Source: Bin5 sp965221345 | GTDB lineage: Bacteria; Chloroflexota; Anaerolineae; Caldilineales; Caldilineaceae | NCBI GenBank assembly: GCA_965221345.1 | Contig: CBDCSD010000001.1 | Coordinates: forward strand, 1,178,001 to 1,242,000 | Reading direction: 5' to 3' | Length of the DNA stretch: 64,000 nt | Shown here: piece by piece, positions 42,652-51,272 of the stretch | Position numbering within the stretch: position 1 is the first letter of the stretch | How the letters are laid out: each line of letters opens with the position of its first letter | Translations under genes and position numbers: made by a program | The notes under the pieces: model-generated | The model's database searches: none | What the model was told of the DNA's origin: nothing | Seen by the model: only the letters and a program-made list of their open reading frames with translations

Positions 42652-43802
42652 TAAGTTACTGATGTTACGCAGTCGATGACGCGTTAGGTAGAATAAGGTC
42701 AGGAGGTGAGACATGAAGTTCAAACTCTTTGACCTGTATTCGGACTATCTACTGAGTTCATTTTCGGCAACGACAGCGACAGGTATGTCGGCGTTGATGG
42801 ACAAGGCGATCAGCCACGACCAAGTCAGTCGCATGCTCAACCGACGACGACTGGAGCCGGCAGACTGGTGGCAGATGGTCAAGCCCTCTGTACGCACCAT
42901 GCAAGGTGAGGAAGGTGTCATCACGATTGACGACAGCATTGTCGAAAAGCCCTACACCGATGAAAACGAACTGATCTGTTGGCACTACGACCATGCGCAA
43001 GGACGGATGGTCAAGGGCATCAACTTTATCACCGCTTTGTACACGGTTGGCGAGGTCTCGTTGCCGGTGACCTATCGCTTGGTATCCAAGACCGAATCGT
43101 ACCTTGACAAGCAGGGGAAGATGAAACGACGCAGTGCGGTGACCAAGAACGAGCATTATCGCGCCATGCTGCAAAACTGTGTGCGTAACCGGATTCCCTT
43201 CCGCTATGTGCTCAATGACATCTGGTTTGCTGCGGCTGAGAACATGAGCTATATCAAACTCAAGTTAGACAAGGAGTTTATCATGGCGCTCAAGACCAAT
43301 CGCAAAATCGCCCTTTGCCAACAAGACAAACTACATGGTCGCTATCACCGACTGAACCAACTCGACTTGCCAGAAAACACAGTGACCGTCATCTATCTGG
43401 AACAGGTATCTTTCCCCCTCTATCTGCTCCGTCAGACCTGCACAAACGCAGATGGCTCGACCGCTGTGCGCTATCTGGTGACCAGTGATTCCGCCCTGAC
43501 AGCTGACCAACTCATCACAATCTACCAGAAACGGTGGAAAGTGGAGGAGTATCATCGCTCTCTCAAGCAGAACGCATCGCTCGCCAAATCACCGACCCGC
43601 ACACCAACCACCCAGACCAATCATTTCGTGGCTGCTCTCTGGACCTTCACCAAGCTGGAGTTGCTCAAGGTGCGCACCAACAAGAACCACTATGCGCTCA
43701 AGACCCACTTGTATCTCTCGGCCCTGCAACAGGCTTTCGAGGCCTTGTGCCAGTTGGAACCAGTGCGTCTTGACGCCCCGACTGCGTAACATGAGTAAGT
43801 TA
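42652..43802. mobile_element. Intact IS4-like insertion sequence with 17-bp ends and 7-bp target duplication
   Basis: The element proper spans 42659-43795 (1137 bp). Left end CTGATGTTACGCAGTCG and the reverse complement of the right end CTCATGTTACGCAGTCG match at 16 of 17 positions. Both sides carry the direct repeat TAAGTTA (42652-42658 and 43796-43802), the likely target-site duplication. One uninterrupted transposase gene fills it. Every hallmark of recent, functional insertion is present. Confidence 0.88.
42713..43789 (+). CDS. DDE transposase of the IS4 superfamily
   Basis: 358 residues, uninterrupted. First catalytic Asp in VITIDDSIVEKPYTDENEL, a second in FRYVLNDIWFAA, and a late Glu in the YREK signature YQKRWKVEEYHRSLK (Tyr-x2-Arg-x3-Glu-x6-Lys), the hallmark of IS4-type transposases. 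The ATG follows an AGGAGGTGAG site. The exact subgroup is unclear: short terminal repeats and a 7-bp duplication do not fit IS701 (4 bp). Confidence 0.88.
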   Translation: MKFKLFDLYSDYLLSSFSATTATGMSALMDKAISHDQVSRMLNRRRLEPADWWQMVKPSVRTMQGEEGVITIDDSIVEKPYTDENELICWHYDHAQGRMVKGINFITALYTVGEVSLPVTYRLVSKTESYLDKQGKMKRRSAVTKNEHYRAMLQNCVRNRIPFRYVLNDIWFAAAENMSYIKLKLDKEFIMALKTNRKIALCQQDKLHGRYHRLNQLDLPENTVTVIYLEQVSFPLYLLRQTCTNADGSTAVRYLVTSDSALTADQLITIYQKRWKVEEYHRSLKQNASLAKSPTRTPTTQTNHFVAALWTFTKLELLKVRTNKNHYALKTHLYLSALQQAFEALCQLEPVRLDAPTA

Positions 43803-43977
43803 ATTGCGTTCAATTGAAGAATGCCCCTATGTTCTAAGTGTTTCCCGGTGTGTGCCCCCAGAGAGTAAACACTGTCTTAGACCAACATTTCACTGCAAAA
43901 TCTGCACGCCGCGGGCTACAAATGACTGACAATTACGGAAATCGGCGGCCAACATTTTAGGCAAAAACCTACGGGCA

Positions 43978-44322
43978 TCACACTGTGTTAGCGCCTGGAT
44001 TCATTTCTTCTCGTATCACCTGCCGCAAGAGCGACTCAATGCCTTTCATCCTGATATTTTCCTTTAACGCCTCATTGACCAATGTTTGATAGCCTCGACC
44101 TCCTGCTTGAGCCTTATAGTACGCTACTATTTCAGCGTCCAAATAGATATTGACCCGCACCTTGCGTCTTGAAACAGGCTCACGCCTAACGCGTAAGGAG
44201 GAGCGAGCTATCTGTTCTGCAGAAACTTCCGGAATCTCGCTAAGGTCGATATCCTCATCCTTCATTTCTTCCAGAGTTTCCCAATTCGTCTGCGAACTCT
44301 CCAAGGTAGTTTTTTCGTTCAT
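43978..44322 (-). CDS. brnA: BrnA-like antitoxin of a type II toxin-antitoxin pair
   Basis: 114 residues. An acidic N-terminal part (MKDEDIDLSEIPEVSAEQ) is followed by a ribbon-helix-helix DNA-binding domain, VRVNIYLDAEIVAYYKAQAG ... GYQTLVNEALKENI, as in BrnA antitoxins, which bind BrnT and repress their own operon. It overlaps the 3' end of the adjacent brnT-like frame on the same strand, the standard toxin-first order. The frame is intact while the toxin frame is not. Confidence 0.82.
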   Translation of the reverse strand: MNEKTTLESSQTNWETLEEMKDEDIDLSEIPEVSAEQIARSSLRVRREPVSRRKVRVNIYLDAEIVAYYKAQAGGRGYQTLVNEALKENIRMKGIESLLRQVIREEMNPGANTV

Positions 44323-44560
44323 TGTTCGTTGCCTTTCTCATTGAAATGATTCGAACTGCGTCTTCTCTCTCAGTATGAGCTATTACCACCACAGTCCCTT
44401 TCAGCATTCCAATTGAGATAAATCTGTCCTCGGTGTAATCAAATCTGTCGTCGTCAAATCAAATGATTGCTCCTTCAAGGACTATTCTCGCATCGACAAA
44501 GTCCAAGTAGTGCTTGCGAAGATTGGAAATTCGCTTTGCCTCGGACCATTCAACTTTCAT
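44255..44560 (-). pseudogene. brnT: BrnT-like toxin with one nonsense codon
   Basis: The frame starts MKVEWSEAKRISNLRKHYLD, continues FVDARIVLEGAII, hits TGA at 44459-44461, and resumes in the same frame: FDDDRFDYTEDRFISIGMLK, GTVVVIAHTERED and AVRIISMRKATNN. Both halves fit the BrnT ribonuclease fold (RelE-like): the RISNLRKH...DF...A start, the DDRFDYTEDRF core and the RIIS.RKAT end. Apart from the stop, the gene is full length, so inactivation looks recent. It precedes and overlaps brnA. Confidence 0.82.
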
Positions 44561-44903
44561 TAGTGAATTATTATGTATAATTATACATATTGCAAGCTTG
44601 AAACGGTCCAAAAAAGGCCCTTCAACACCAATAATGCTGCACAACCTCTGAATGTGGGAGGAACTACGTCTCTCTTCCGAATCAAAGGCAATATGAAACC
44701 ATGACTAGACCGCGGGCTGCATCCTGAGTTCGAGGGCGCCAACCCTCTCCGAAGGGAATTGCAGGCTTTTGGTCTCAAGTGGGACAAACAGTAGTCAGCG
44801 CGGTTGATTCAAGGCCGGGTTCTCACAAGCGCGTTTCTAGTCCCTCTGCGCCAACGACGAACAGGTGATGTGGGGCTGCCCGTCTACCAGAAAGGAATGT
44901 AGC
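44561..44903. other. Intergenic stretch without a recognisable gene
   Basis: About 340 bp upstream of the toxin-antitoxin pair and downstream of the dehydratase-like gene. The A/T-rich part next to brnT (tgaattattatgtataattatacat) contains TATAAT-like and palindromic sequence on the minus strand and is probably the brnTA promoter/operator. The rest holds nothing I recognise. Confidence 0.45.
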
Positions 44904-46118
44904 CTATCCCCCTGAAACATCCTTGAGACTGGACGGGTCGCTGACTTCAACATGGGCATCACCGCGCGCCAGCACCTCCGGCCGCAGCGCCGTGCCGAGG
45001 CCAGGCCGGTCGGGAAACTCCAGATGGCCGTCGCGGATAACCAACTGCTCGGTCATCACGTCATTGTACCAGCCCTCAGTGTAGGCGCGTACCGTCTCCA
45101 TGATCATGGCATTGGGCGCGTGCGCCGCCAAATGGGCGGCCGACCACAACGCCACCGGGCCGATCGTGTCATGCGTGGTAAAGGGCAGGTAGTATGTATC
45201 CGCCATGGAGACGATTTTACGGGTTTCGGTCAGGCCGCCGGTCCAGGCCATGTCGGGCATTACGATGTGGGCCGCGTTTTTCTCCACGACCTGCCGGAAG
45301 CCGAACCGGGTGAAGAGGCGTTCGCTCACACACAGGGGGACCTTTGTCGCCGCGGCCAAACGGGCGTAGGAATCGACGTTGTCCGGAGGAATGATTTCTT
45401 CCAGCCACATGATTTCGTACGGTTCCAACGCACGGCCGATATCTATGGCGATCGGCAGGTTCCAGCGTGCGTGCCCTTCAATCGCGATCTGCATCTTGTC
45501 ACCCACCGCCGCCCGGATCTGTTGGATCGGTTCAAGGCCCCGCTTGAGATCATCCGGATCCAGATAATGGCCGACAGGCCCCACCGCGCCGACGCCGGCG
45601 CGCTGACCAACAGGACCGCCCAATGAAACGCCGAACTGATCCCATGGCCAGATCTTCATCGCCCGGACCCCCGTTGCCAGCAGCTCCTGCGCCAGCTCGC
45701 CTGCCCGTCCTTCCATCCAGGCGTGGTAATCCATGTGAGGGCCATGGCTTACACAAGTGTTATAAATAGGGATGCGGTCACGGCTGCGCCCGCCCAAAAG
45801 GTTGTAAATGGGCTGGCCTGTGTACTGCCCAAGCAGGTCCCACAGAGCCACATCAACCGTCGAGATGGCGCGCATTTCGGCACCGGCAAAGCCGAAGAAA
45901 TTCACCGTGGCGAACATGTTGCTCCAATGGCTTTCGATATCGAAAACAGAGCGCCCCACCAGCAGGTTGGCGAAGACATCATGGATCACCGCGGCCACCG
46001 CGCGCGGCACATAGTAGGTTTCGCCCAGCCCTATCAGCCCCTCGTCGGTGTGAATGCGCAGCCAGAGTGTGTTGAACTGTTCTTCAAACCAGATCGTCTC
46101 CAGTTTCTGGATCTTCAA
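44904..46118 (-). CDS. Enolase-superfamily sugar-acid dehydratase-like protein (MR/MLE family)
   Basis: A 404-residue member of the mandelate racemase/galactonate dehydratase branch. Features are the capping-domain start MKIQKLETIWFEEQFNTLWL, GVRAMKIWPWDQFG (Lys region), MQIAIEGHARWN (metal Glu with a catalytic-type His), IMWLEEIIPPDN (metal Glu), VSERLFTRFGF and FTTHDTIGPVALWS (His-Asp dyad region). Likely reaction: dehydration of an aldonic or aldaric acid to a 2-keto-3-deoxy acid. The start is TTG, supported by AGGAGGAAGAG just upstream and by the same TTG in the duplicated copy. Last gene of an operon with an ABC importer, 9 bp after the permease stop. Confidence 0.88.
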   Translation of the reverse strand: MKIQKLETIWFEEQFNTLWLRIHTDEGLIGLGETYYVPRAVAAVIHDVFANLLVGRSVFDIESHWSNMFATVNFFGFAGAEMRAISTVDVALWDLLGQYTGQPIYNLLGGRSRDRIPIYNTCVSHGPHMDYHAWMEGRAGELAQELLATGVRAMKIWPWDQFGVSLGGPVGQRAGVGAVGPVGHYLDPDDLKRGLEPIQQIRAAVGDKMQIAIEGHARWNLPIAIDIGRALEPYEIMWLEEIIPPDNVDSYARLAAATKVPLCVSERLFTRFGFRQVVEKNAAHIVMPDMAWTGGLTETRKIVSMADTYYLPFTTHDTIGPVALWSAAHLAAHAPNAMIMETVRAYTEGWYNDVMTEQLVIRDGHLEFPDRPGLGTALRPEVLARGDAHVEVSDPSSLKDVSGG

Positions 46119-46127
46119 CTCTTCCTC

Positions 46128-46994
46128 CTAGGCTTTCAGCCCGGTCATGGTGATGCCCCGAATGAACTGTTTCTGCGCCACGGCGTAGAGCAGCATGACC
46201 GGAGCCACGGTCAGCATGGAGCCGGCCGCCCACATATCATAGCGCTCCCAATAAAGGCTGCGCAGCCCGGCCAGGACGAGGGGCAACGTCTGCGACTTCG
46301 GACTTGTCAAGACCACCAAGGGCCACAGGAAGTTGTCCCAGTTGAATAGGAAGGTGAAGACAGCCAGGGCCGCCATTGCCGCCGTGGAAAGCGGGATGAT
46401 GATGCGGCTGAAGATCCACCATTCTGACGCACCGTCAATCCGGCCGGCATCGATCAGATCGGAGGGGATCCCCTCCAGAAACTGGCGCATCAGAAAGATG
46501 CCAAACGTTGAGAACAACACCGGTACGATCACTCCGCCCAGCTTATTGTTCAGCCCGATGTCGGCGATTGTCACGTAGAGGGGCACCAGGACGACCGCAA
46601 ACGGGACCATCATCGTTGAGAGGATCACGATGAAGAGTTGCTCTTTGCCCCAAAAACGGTACTTGGCGAAGACGTAGGCCGCCGCCGCCGAAGTCAGCAC
46701 CACGCAGCCCGTTACAACCAGAGATACGAGCGTGCTGTTCCAAAACGCCTGTGGGAAGTTCGCCCGGAAGAGGATTGCACGGTAGTTGTCCACAGTCCAG
46801 ACCTGTGGCACGAGGCTTTCTCCGCTGGTGAGTTCGACATACGACTTGAAGGAACCGAAGAACATCCACACGAACGGCATGACCGAGGTGAAGACGATAG
46901 CCAGCAGAATCACATGAATCACCGCAACGCGAACCTGTTCGATCAGGGCCGCCATCCGTAATCTGGAACTTGTGACCGTGTTGGTTCTTTTCAT
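46128..46994 (-). CDS. Carbohydrate ABC transporter permease (MalG-type)
   Basis: An inner-membrane subunit of about 288 residues with six hydrophobic segments. The first is near residues 22-44 (VILLAIVFTSVMPFVWMFFG) and the EAA-like cytoplasmic loop reads DLIDAGRIDGASEWWIFSRI. The conserved C-terminal end is KQFIRGITMTGLKA. I use the ATG at 46994; a GTG 15 bp upstream is also possible and neither has a strong ribosome binding site. It pairs with the MalF-type permease encoded just upstream. A nearly identical intact copy lies at 51273-52139. Confidence 0.9.
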   Translation of the reverse strand: MKRTNTVTSSRLRMAALIEQVRVAVIHVILLAIVFTSVMPFVWMFFGSFKSYVELTSGESLVPQVWTVDNYRAILFRANFPQAFWNSTLVSLVVTGCVVLTSAAAAYVFAKYRFWGKEQLFIVILSTMMVPFAVVLVPLYVTIADIGLNNKLGGVIVPVLFSTFGIFLMRQFLEGIPSDLIDAGRIDGASEWWIFSRIIIPLSTAAMAALAVFTFLFNWDNFLWPLVVLTSPKSQTLPLVLAGLRSLYWERYDMWAAGSMLTVAPVMLLYAVAQKQFIRGITMTGLKA

Positions 46995-47063
46995 AGGCTG
47001 TGAACACACTGCCGTTTCACTGATTGAGCGATGCTGCTTCCCGCCACCGCCTACCGATTGCGT

Positions 47064-47987
47064 TCAATAGCTCCAGCTTGGCCGCAGAACCCGCAACTGC
47101 ACAACGGTGATCACGAAGACGAAAATAAAGAGAGTGAAGGCGGTCGCGGTGGCGAAGCCAAAGCGAAGATTGGTGAAGGCTTCGTTGTATACGAGCAAGT
47201 TCATAACGTAAGTGGCATTGCCCGGCCCGCCCGCTTGTGAGGGCATGACCACAACCTGGGTGAATACCTGCAAACCGTGCATCACGATCAGAACACTGAC
47301 CAAAGTCAGTGTATGCCCCAGCAGCGGCAGGGTTACAAGCCAGAACCGTTGCCAGATGCTGGCCCCGTCCACCTTGGCCGCATCATACATCTCTTCCGGG
47401 ATGTTCAACATGCCCGCGGTCAGGATCACCACGTAGAAGCCGAGCGCCTTCCAGATGTCCACCCCGATCACCGAGTAAAGCGCAGTCTCGTGGCTGGTAA
47501 GGAACTGGCTTGGCGGGATTCCCACTGATCTCAGAATCTGATTGATCTGGCCGAGTTGGGGGTTCATCAGCATCTTGAACAGGAGCGAGATCGCCACCAG
47601 CGAGACGACCACGGGCAGGAAGATCACGAACTGGTAAAAGTTGCGCCCGCGCGTCACAGAAGTCAGGCAGGCGGAAACGAAGAGGGCCAGGGGAACCATG
47701 GCGGCATAGAAGACCGCCGCATAAACGAGCGTGTTGCGGATCGAAACCCAGAACAGCTTGTATTCGAACAGCATCCGGAAATGCCGCAGACCGACGAAGG
47801 GACTCTGGTCGGGCTCCAGGATCTTGTACTCGACCACTGCCATCCAGAAAGCGCGCAGGATCGGCGAAAAAGCGAACCAGACGTACCAGACGATCAGCGG
47901 GGCAAGCACGGCCAGGCCGAACCAGAATTGAGGCTTGCGTAACATCCGGCGCGTGTCCGTAAGCCGGTCACTGGGCTGTCTAACCAT
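47064..47987 (-). CDS. Carbohydrate ABC transporter permease (MalF-type)
   Basis: 307 residues from the ATG that follows a GGGGGGAG site; a start 36 bp further upstream is disfavoured. Six or so membrane spans: FGLAVLAPLIVWYVWFAFSP first, then TLVYAAVFYAAMVPLALFVS and others. EAA loop: EEMYDAAKVDGASIWQRFWL. Together with the downstream MalG-type protein it forms the membrane channel for sugar or sugar-acid import. Its 3' part is duplicated at 52209-52742. Confidence 0.91.
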   Translation of the reverse strand: MVRQPSDRLTDTRRMLRKPQFWFGLAVLAPLIVWYVWFAFSPILRAFWMAVVEYKILEPDQSPFVGLRHFRMLFEYKLFWVSIRNTLVYAAVFYAAMVPLALFVSACLTSVTRGRNFYQFVIFLPVVVSLVAISLLFKMLMNPQLGQINQILRSVGIPPSQFLTSHETALYSVIGVDIWKALGFYVVILTAGMLNIPEEMYDAAKVDGASIWQRFWLVTLPLLGHTLTLVSVLIVMHGLQVFTQVVVMPSQAGGPGNATYVMNLLVYNEAFTNLRFGFATATAFTLFIFVFVITVVQLRVLRPSWSY

Positions 47988-48112
47988 CACTTTGACTCCC
48001 CCCAAGGCAGCAACACCGGACAAAGCCTATACATTCTATTATCCAAAGTGGCGAGCAGGTTCCCAAATCTGCATGGAAACCTGCTCATCGCTTTCCGTCG
48101 TTTAAGCGGCCT

Positions 48113-49504
48113 CTATGACTGGGCTTCCAGCCATTGCTCGTGATGTTGAATCATCTCGGCCTGCATCTGATCACACGCCTCGGCGATGACCAACTCGCCC
48201 GTGCGCACCTGTGTGATCGCCGTGGACGTGATGCGCTCCATCTCGGAGGGGATTCCGAATCCCCAGCCATAGTACACCGTGTTGGACAGCACATTTACGC
48301 TACGACGTACGCTGCGCTTTACCGGGTTATCGCCCTCGTAAATGTCGGAGTGCATTACTTCGACAGCAGCAGGCATACTACCCCCGTAAATTCCCGAAAA
48401 GATATACTGCGCATCATACGTACACATATAGCGCAGGAACTCAATGCCTACGTCTTGACTCTCCGCTTCCTTTGGCACCTCGAACCCCCAACCGCCTTCA
48501 CCGACGAAGAGCGGATCCTGTCCCAGTGTAGTAGGCGGTCTTGCTACCGCTTCGATTGGCAGGCCGATCTTGGCCCCCTCGCCGGCCATCGCGTTGTTCC
48601 CCATCGCCACGGCAACTCGCCCAGCCAAGAGAGCATTGAAGTGAGACGTATCCAAGTGCGCCTCGATCCCGCGCTGGAAGATGGGCTCGTCTACATAGAT
48701 CCTGAGGGCCTCCATAGCCCCTTCACTATTGAGGAAAAACTCCTGGTTGGCGGAGTCCCACCAGTCCTGCCCCAGGTCGCGCATGATGCCCATCCAGGTG
48801 CGGTTGTCCCAACCCTGGCCGTTCAAGCCCCAGACCTTGACATTGCCGTCGTCGTCGGTCTGCTGAAGAATCTCTGCCAACTGCCAGACCGACTCGAAGC
48901 TGTCAAACCAACCCAACTCCAGCGCGTTGTTCCAAATTTCCATGGCCTCGTCGCCGGCCTCCTCGACCCAATCAGTGCGCACGCCGACCGCCTGGCCGAC
49001 GTTGTTGTCCTCGACCGGGATGCCCCAATGGTTTCCGTTGTAGAAGAAGGCACCGATCGCGCCCGGGTTGAAGAACGCGTCAGGATCGATGCCGGCCGGT
49101 TCGAAGACCGCCTCCTCCATCGTTATCAGGGCCCCCTGCTCTAGCAAGGGCACAAGCTGTTTGCCCATGATGCAGGTCACGTCGGGAACCGTACCCGCGG
49201 CCATGGCCGAGATGACTTTGGTCTCCAGCGGCCACGCCTGCGGCTCCACAACCGCCACTGCGCCGGACACTTCTTCAAAGGCATCCGACAGCATGTGGTA
49301 ACGCTCTACGTGGGGGTCATACTGCAAACCCCACAAGATATACTCTCTGCCCTCAATGCCAGCCTGCATCTCAGACGCGGCGGACTCTCCACCCGAACTC
49401 TCCTGCGCTGGCGTGGCCGGCGCGCAAGCTGCCAACGCGCCGCCAACAACGGCAATGCCGCTGAGCCGCAAAAATGATCGCCTGCTTAAAGCTCTGTGAT
49501 TCAT
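48113..49504 (-). CDS. Extracellular solute-binding lipoprotein of a sugar ABC transporter
   Basis: 463 residues from the ATG after GGAAGGAGAG. The signal carries a twin-arginine-type motif (RRSFLRLSG, Arg8-Arg9) and a lipobox with Cys27 (ALAAC), so it is probably exported folded by Tat and lipid-anchored. The mature part is a family 1-like sugar-binding protein: EYILWGLQYDPHVERYHMLS at the mature start and EGGWGFEVPKEAESQDVGIE near the C-terminus. First gene of the operon with two permeases and a dehydratase-like enzyme. No ATP-binding subunit is encoded with it. Confidence 0.9.
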   Translation of the reverse strand: MNHRALSRRSFLRLSGIAVVGGALAACAPATPAQESSGGESAASEMQAGIEGREYILWGLQYDPHVERYHMLSDAFEEVSGAVAVVEPQAWPLETKVISAMAAGTVPDVTCIMGKQLVPLLEQGALITMEEAVFEPAGIDPDAFFNPGAIGAFFYNGNHWGIPVEDNNVGQAVGVRTDWVEEAGDEAMEIWNNALELGWFDSFESVWQLAEILQQTDDDGNVKVWGLNGQGWDNRTWMGIMRDLGQDWWDSANQEFFLNSEGAMEALRIYVDEPIFQRGIEAHLDTSHFNALLAGRVAVAMGNNAMAGEGAKIGLPIEAVARPPTTLGQDPLFVGEGGWGFEVPKEAESQDVGIEFLRYMCTYDAQYIFSGIYGGSMPAAVEVMHSDIYEGDNPVKRSVRRSVNVLSNTVYYGWGFGIPSEMERITSTAITQVRTGELVIAEACDQMQAEMIQHHEQWLEAQS

Positions 49505-49818
49505 CGTTTTCTCTCCTTCCAGAGTGGTAGCGTGATTTTCAGTAACTGCAGAGGATGCTAGAGCAAAAAGGCTACGAGAATTCGCGTTGGGCTGCAATTG
49601 GGCCAGCTAAACTGTCCCAGGAAACCTTTCCCCGCCTTCACATCAGGGCAGGCCATCCACCCGGTGGATCGGACGGGACGATCTGCAAGCTGCGGGGCGT
49701 CGAAGTCCCTTTTTGAACGAGAAACAGATGCCTATGATCTGACCGAATCGAAGGGCCAAATAAATCGCTTGGGGTGGATGACGCTTTCTCGGGAAGATAA
49801 GAGATGATCGCTATCGGA
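49505..49818. other. Intergenic region between divergent units
   Basis: It holds the upstream region of the solute-binding protein operon on the minus strand; I see no convincing -35/-10 pair for it. Small open frames on both strands look like chance. Its right edge is the start of a 950-bp segment that recurs from 52743. Confidence 0.45.
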
Positions 49819-49848
49819 TTGACAAGCGAAAACCGTTGACAGTACACT
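49819..49848 (+). promoter_or_regulatory. Promoter of the truncated 2-hydroxyacid dehydrogenase copy
   Basis: TTGACA (49819-49824), 18-bp spacer, TACACT (49843-49848). It aligns with the promoter at 52747-52776, but the -10 has changed from TATACT to TACACT. Confidence 0.6.
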
Positions 49849-50027
49849 TTCTCTTGTTGGAATCCTAGCACAACCCCAGTGAGGGCGCAAGCAGTTTTTT
49901 TGCGTAAGAAGGCTCTTAGCCGCGACTCCGCATACGCCTCGGACTCGCCCTGAACCTGCCTTTCGCAAGGCGTGAAAGCAGGCTATGAGAACGCGGCACA
50001 GGGGTGTTTACAGCAAGAGGCCTGCCC

Positions 50028-50757
50028 ATGTCTAACTGGAGTCATCTGCAAGATTTCCGCGTGGTGCGTCTGAACGCCGAACTTTCTCCAATGTCCCAGT
50101 ACAAAGGGATCTCTTCAGAGAGCACCACCTCAATCCCCTTGAGGTCGAGGCCAATAAGCCCGCGACAATCATTCCCCGCGTCGCCGAATGTGACGCCATC
50201 TTTGTCGTCTCTACCTCGCTTCCTGAAGGCGTGATCGAAAGCCTGAGCCGCTGCCGTGTAATTTCTCGCCTCGGCACGGGGACCGACAAGATTGACGTTG
50301 CCGCCGCGACCCGCAGAGGAATGCTTGTTACCAATGTTCCTTCATTCTGCGTCGAAGAGCAGGCCGACCATACCATGGCGCTGCTGCTGGCGCTGCTTCG
50401 CAAGCTGCCGCAAATGTCTCAGGCGATGTCGGCAGGAGCCTGGAGCAGGGCGCGCCGCCAAGCCTCCGCCAATCAACGTCTTGCCGGGCGCGTGCTGGGC
50501 CCGATCGGCTTCGGTAACTCTGCCCGTGCAGTGGCCCAAAGGGCGCAGGGCTTCTGTCTGCGGGTCATTGCAACGCGCCGCAATCTGGACGCGCCGCGGG
50601 ATGCCGCCGATGAACTAGGCGTCGAGATGACGAGTCTTGAGGATCTCCTCGCACAATCCGATTATGTATCTCTTCACCTGCCCCTGATCGGCGAAACCTA
50701 CCATCTCCTCGATGGCGCCATGTTACGCACAATGAAGCCGGGCGCCTACCTGACCAA
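50028..50757 (+). pseudogene. Truncated, frameshifted copy of the 2-hydroxyacid dehydrogenase at 52960
   Basis: It starts MSNWSHLQDFRVVRLNAEL exactly like the intact copy, then loses one base near 50101 (tacaaaggg against tacgaaaggg), shifting the frame until homology resumes at VIESLSRCRVISRLGTGTDK. It continues through the Rossmann motif (GPIGFGNSARAVAQ) to MKPGAYL and then breaks at about 50757, losing the catalytic Arg, Glu and His region. Beyond the break the sequence is an antisense fragment of the dehydratase-like gene. Non-functional. Confidence 0.9.
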
Positions 50758-51263
50758 CAGGACCGCCCAACGAAACGCCGAACTGATCCCATGGCCAGAT
50801 CTTCATCGCCCGGACCCCCGTAGCCAGCAGCTCCTGCGCCGGCTCGCCGGCCCGTCCTTCCATCCAGGCGTGGTAGTCCATATGGGGGCCATGGCTTACA
50901 CAAGTGTTACAAATAGGGATGCGGTCACGGCTGCGCCCGCCCAAAAGGTTGTAAATGGGCTGGCCTGCGTACTGCCCAAGCAGGCCCCACAGAGCCACAT
51001 CAACCGTCGAGATGGCGCGCATTTTGGCGCCGGCAAAGCCGAAGAAATTCACCGTGGCGAACATGCTGCTCCAATGGCTTTCGATATCGAAAACAGAGCG
51101 CCTCACCAGCAGGTTGGCAAAGACATCATGGATCACCGCGGCCACGGCGCGCCACATAGTACTTTTCGCCCAACCCTATCAGCCCCTCGTCGGTGTGAAT
51201 GCGCAGCCAGAGAGTGTTGAACTGTTCTTCAAACCAGTTGGTCTCCAGTTTCTGGATCTTCAA
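50758..51263 (-). pseudogene. 5' fragment of the enolase-superfamily dehydratase-like gene (duplicate)
   Basis: It matches the first ~170 codons of the gene at 44904-46118: the TTG start with AGGAGGAAGAG, MKIQKLETNWFEEQFNTLWL, then a one-base deletion near 51150 after KYYV. Homology continues in the shifted frame (VAAVIHDVFANLLVRRSVFD ... RAMKIWPWDQFGVSLGGPVG) until it stops abruptly at the junction with the truncated dehydrogenase. The whole metal-binding barrel end is missing. Confidence 0.9.
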
Positions 51264-51272
51264 CTCTTCCTC

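Noticed and set aside
41224..42654. A 476-codon open frame on the plus strand opposite the SDR and 2-hydroxyacid dehydrogenase genes
   Set aside because: It is antisense of two well-supported genes and shows no family motifs.
50231..51220. Functional fusion of a dehydrogenase with a novel C-terminal domain
   Set aside because: The C-terminal part is the reverse strand of a dehydratase gene fragment, and the N-terminal part is frameshifted and lacks its start.
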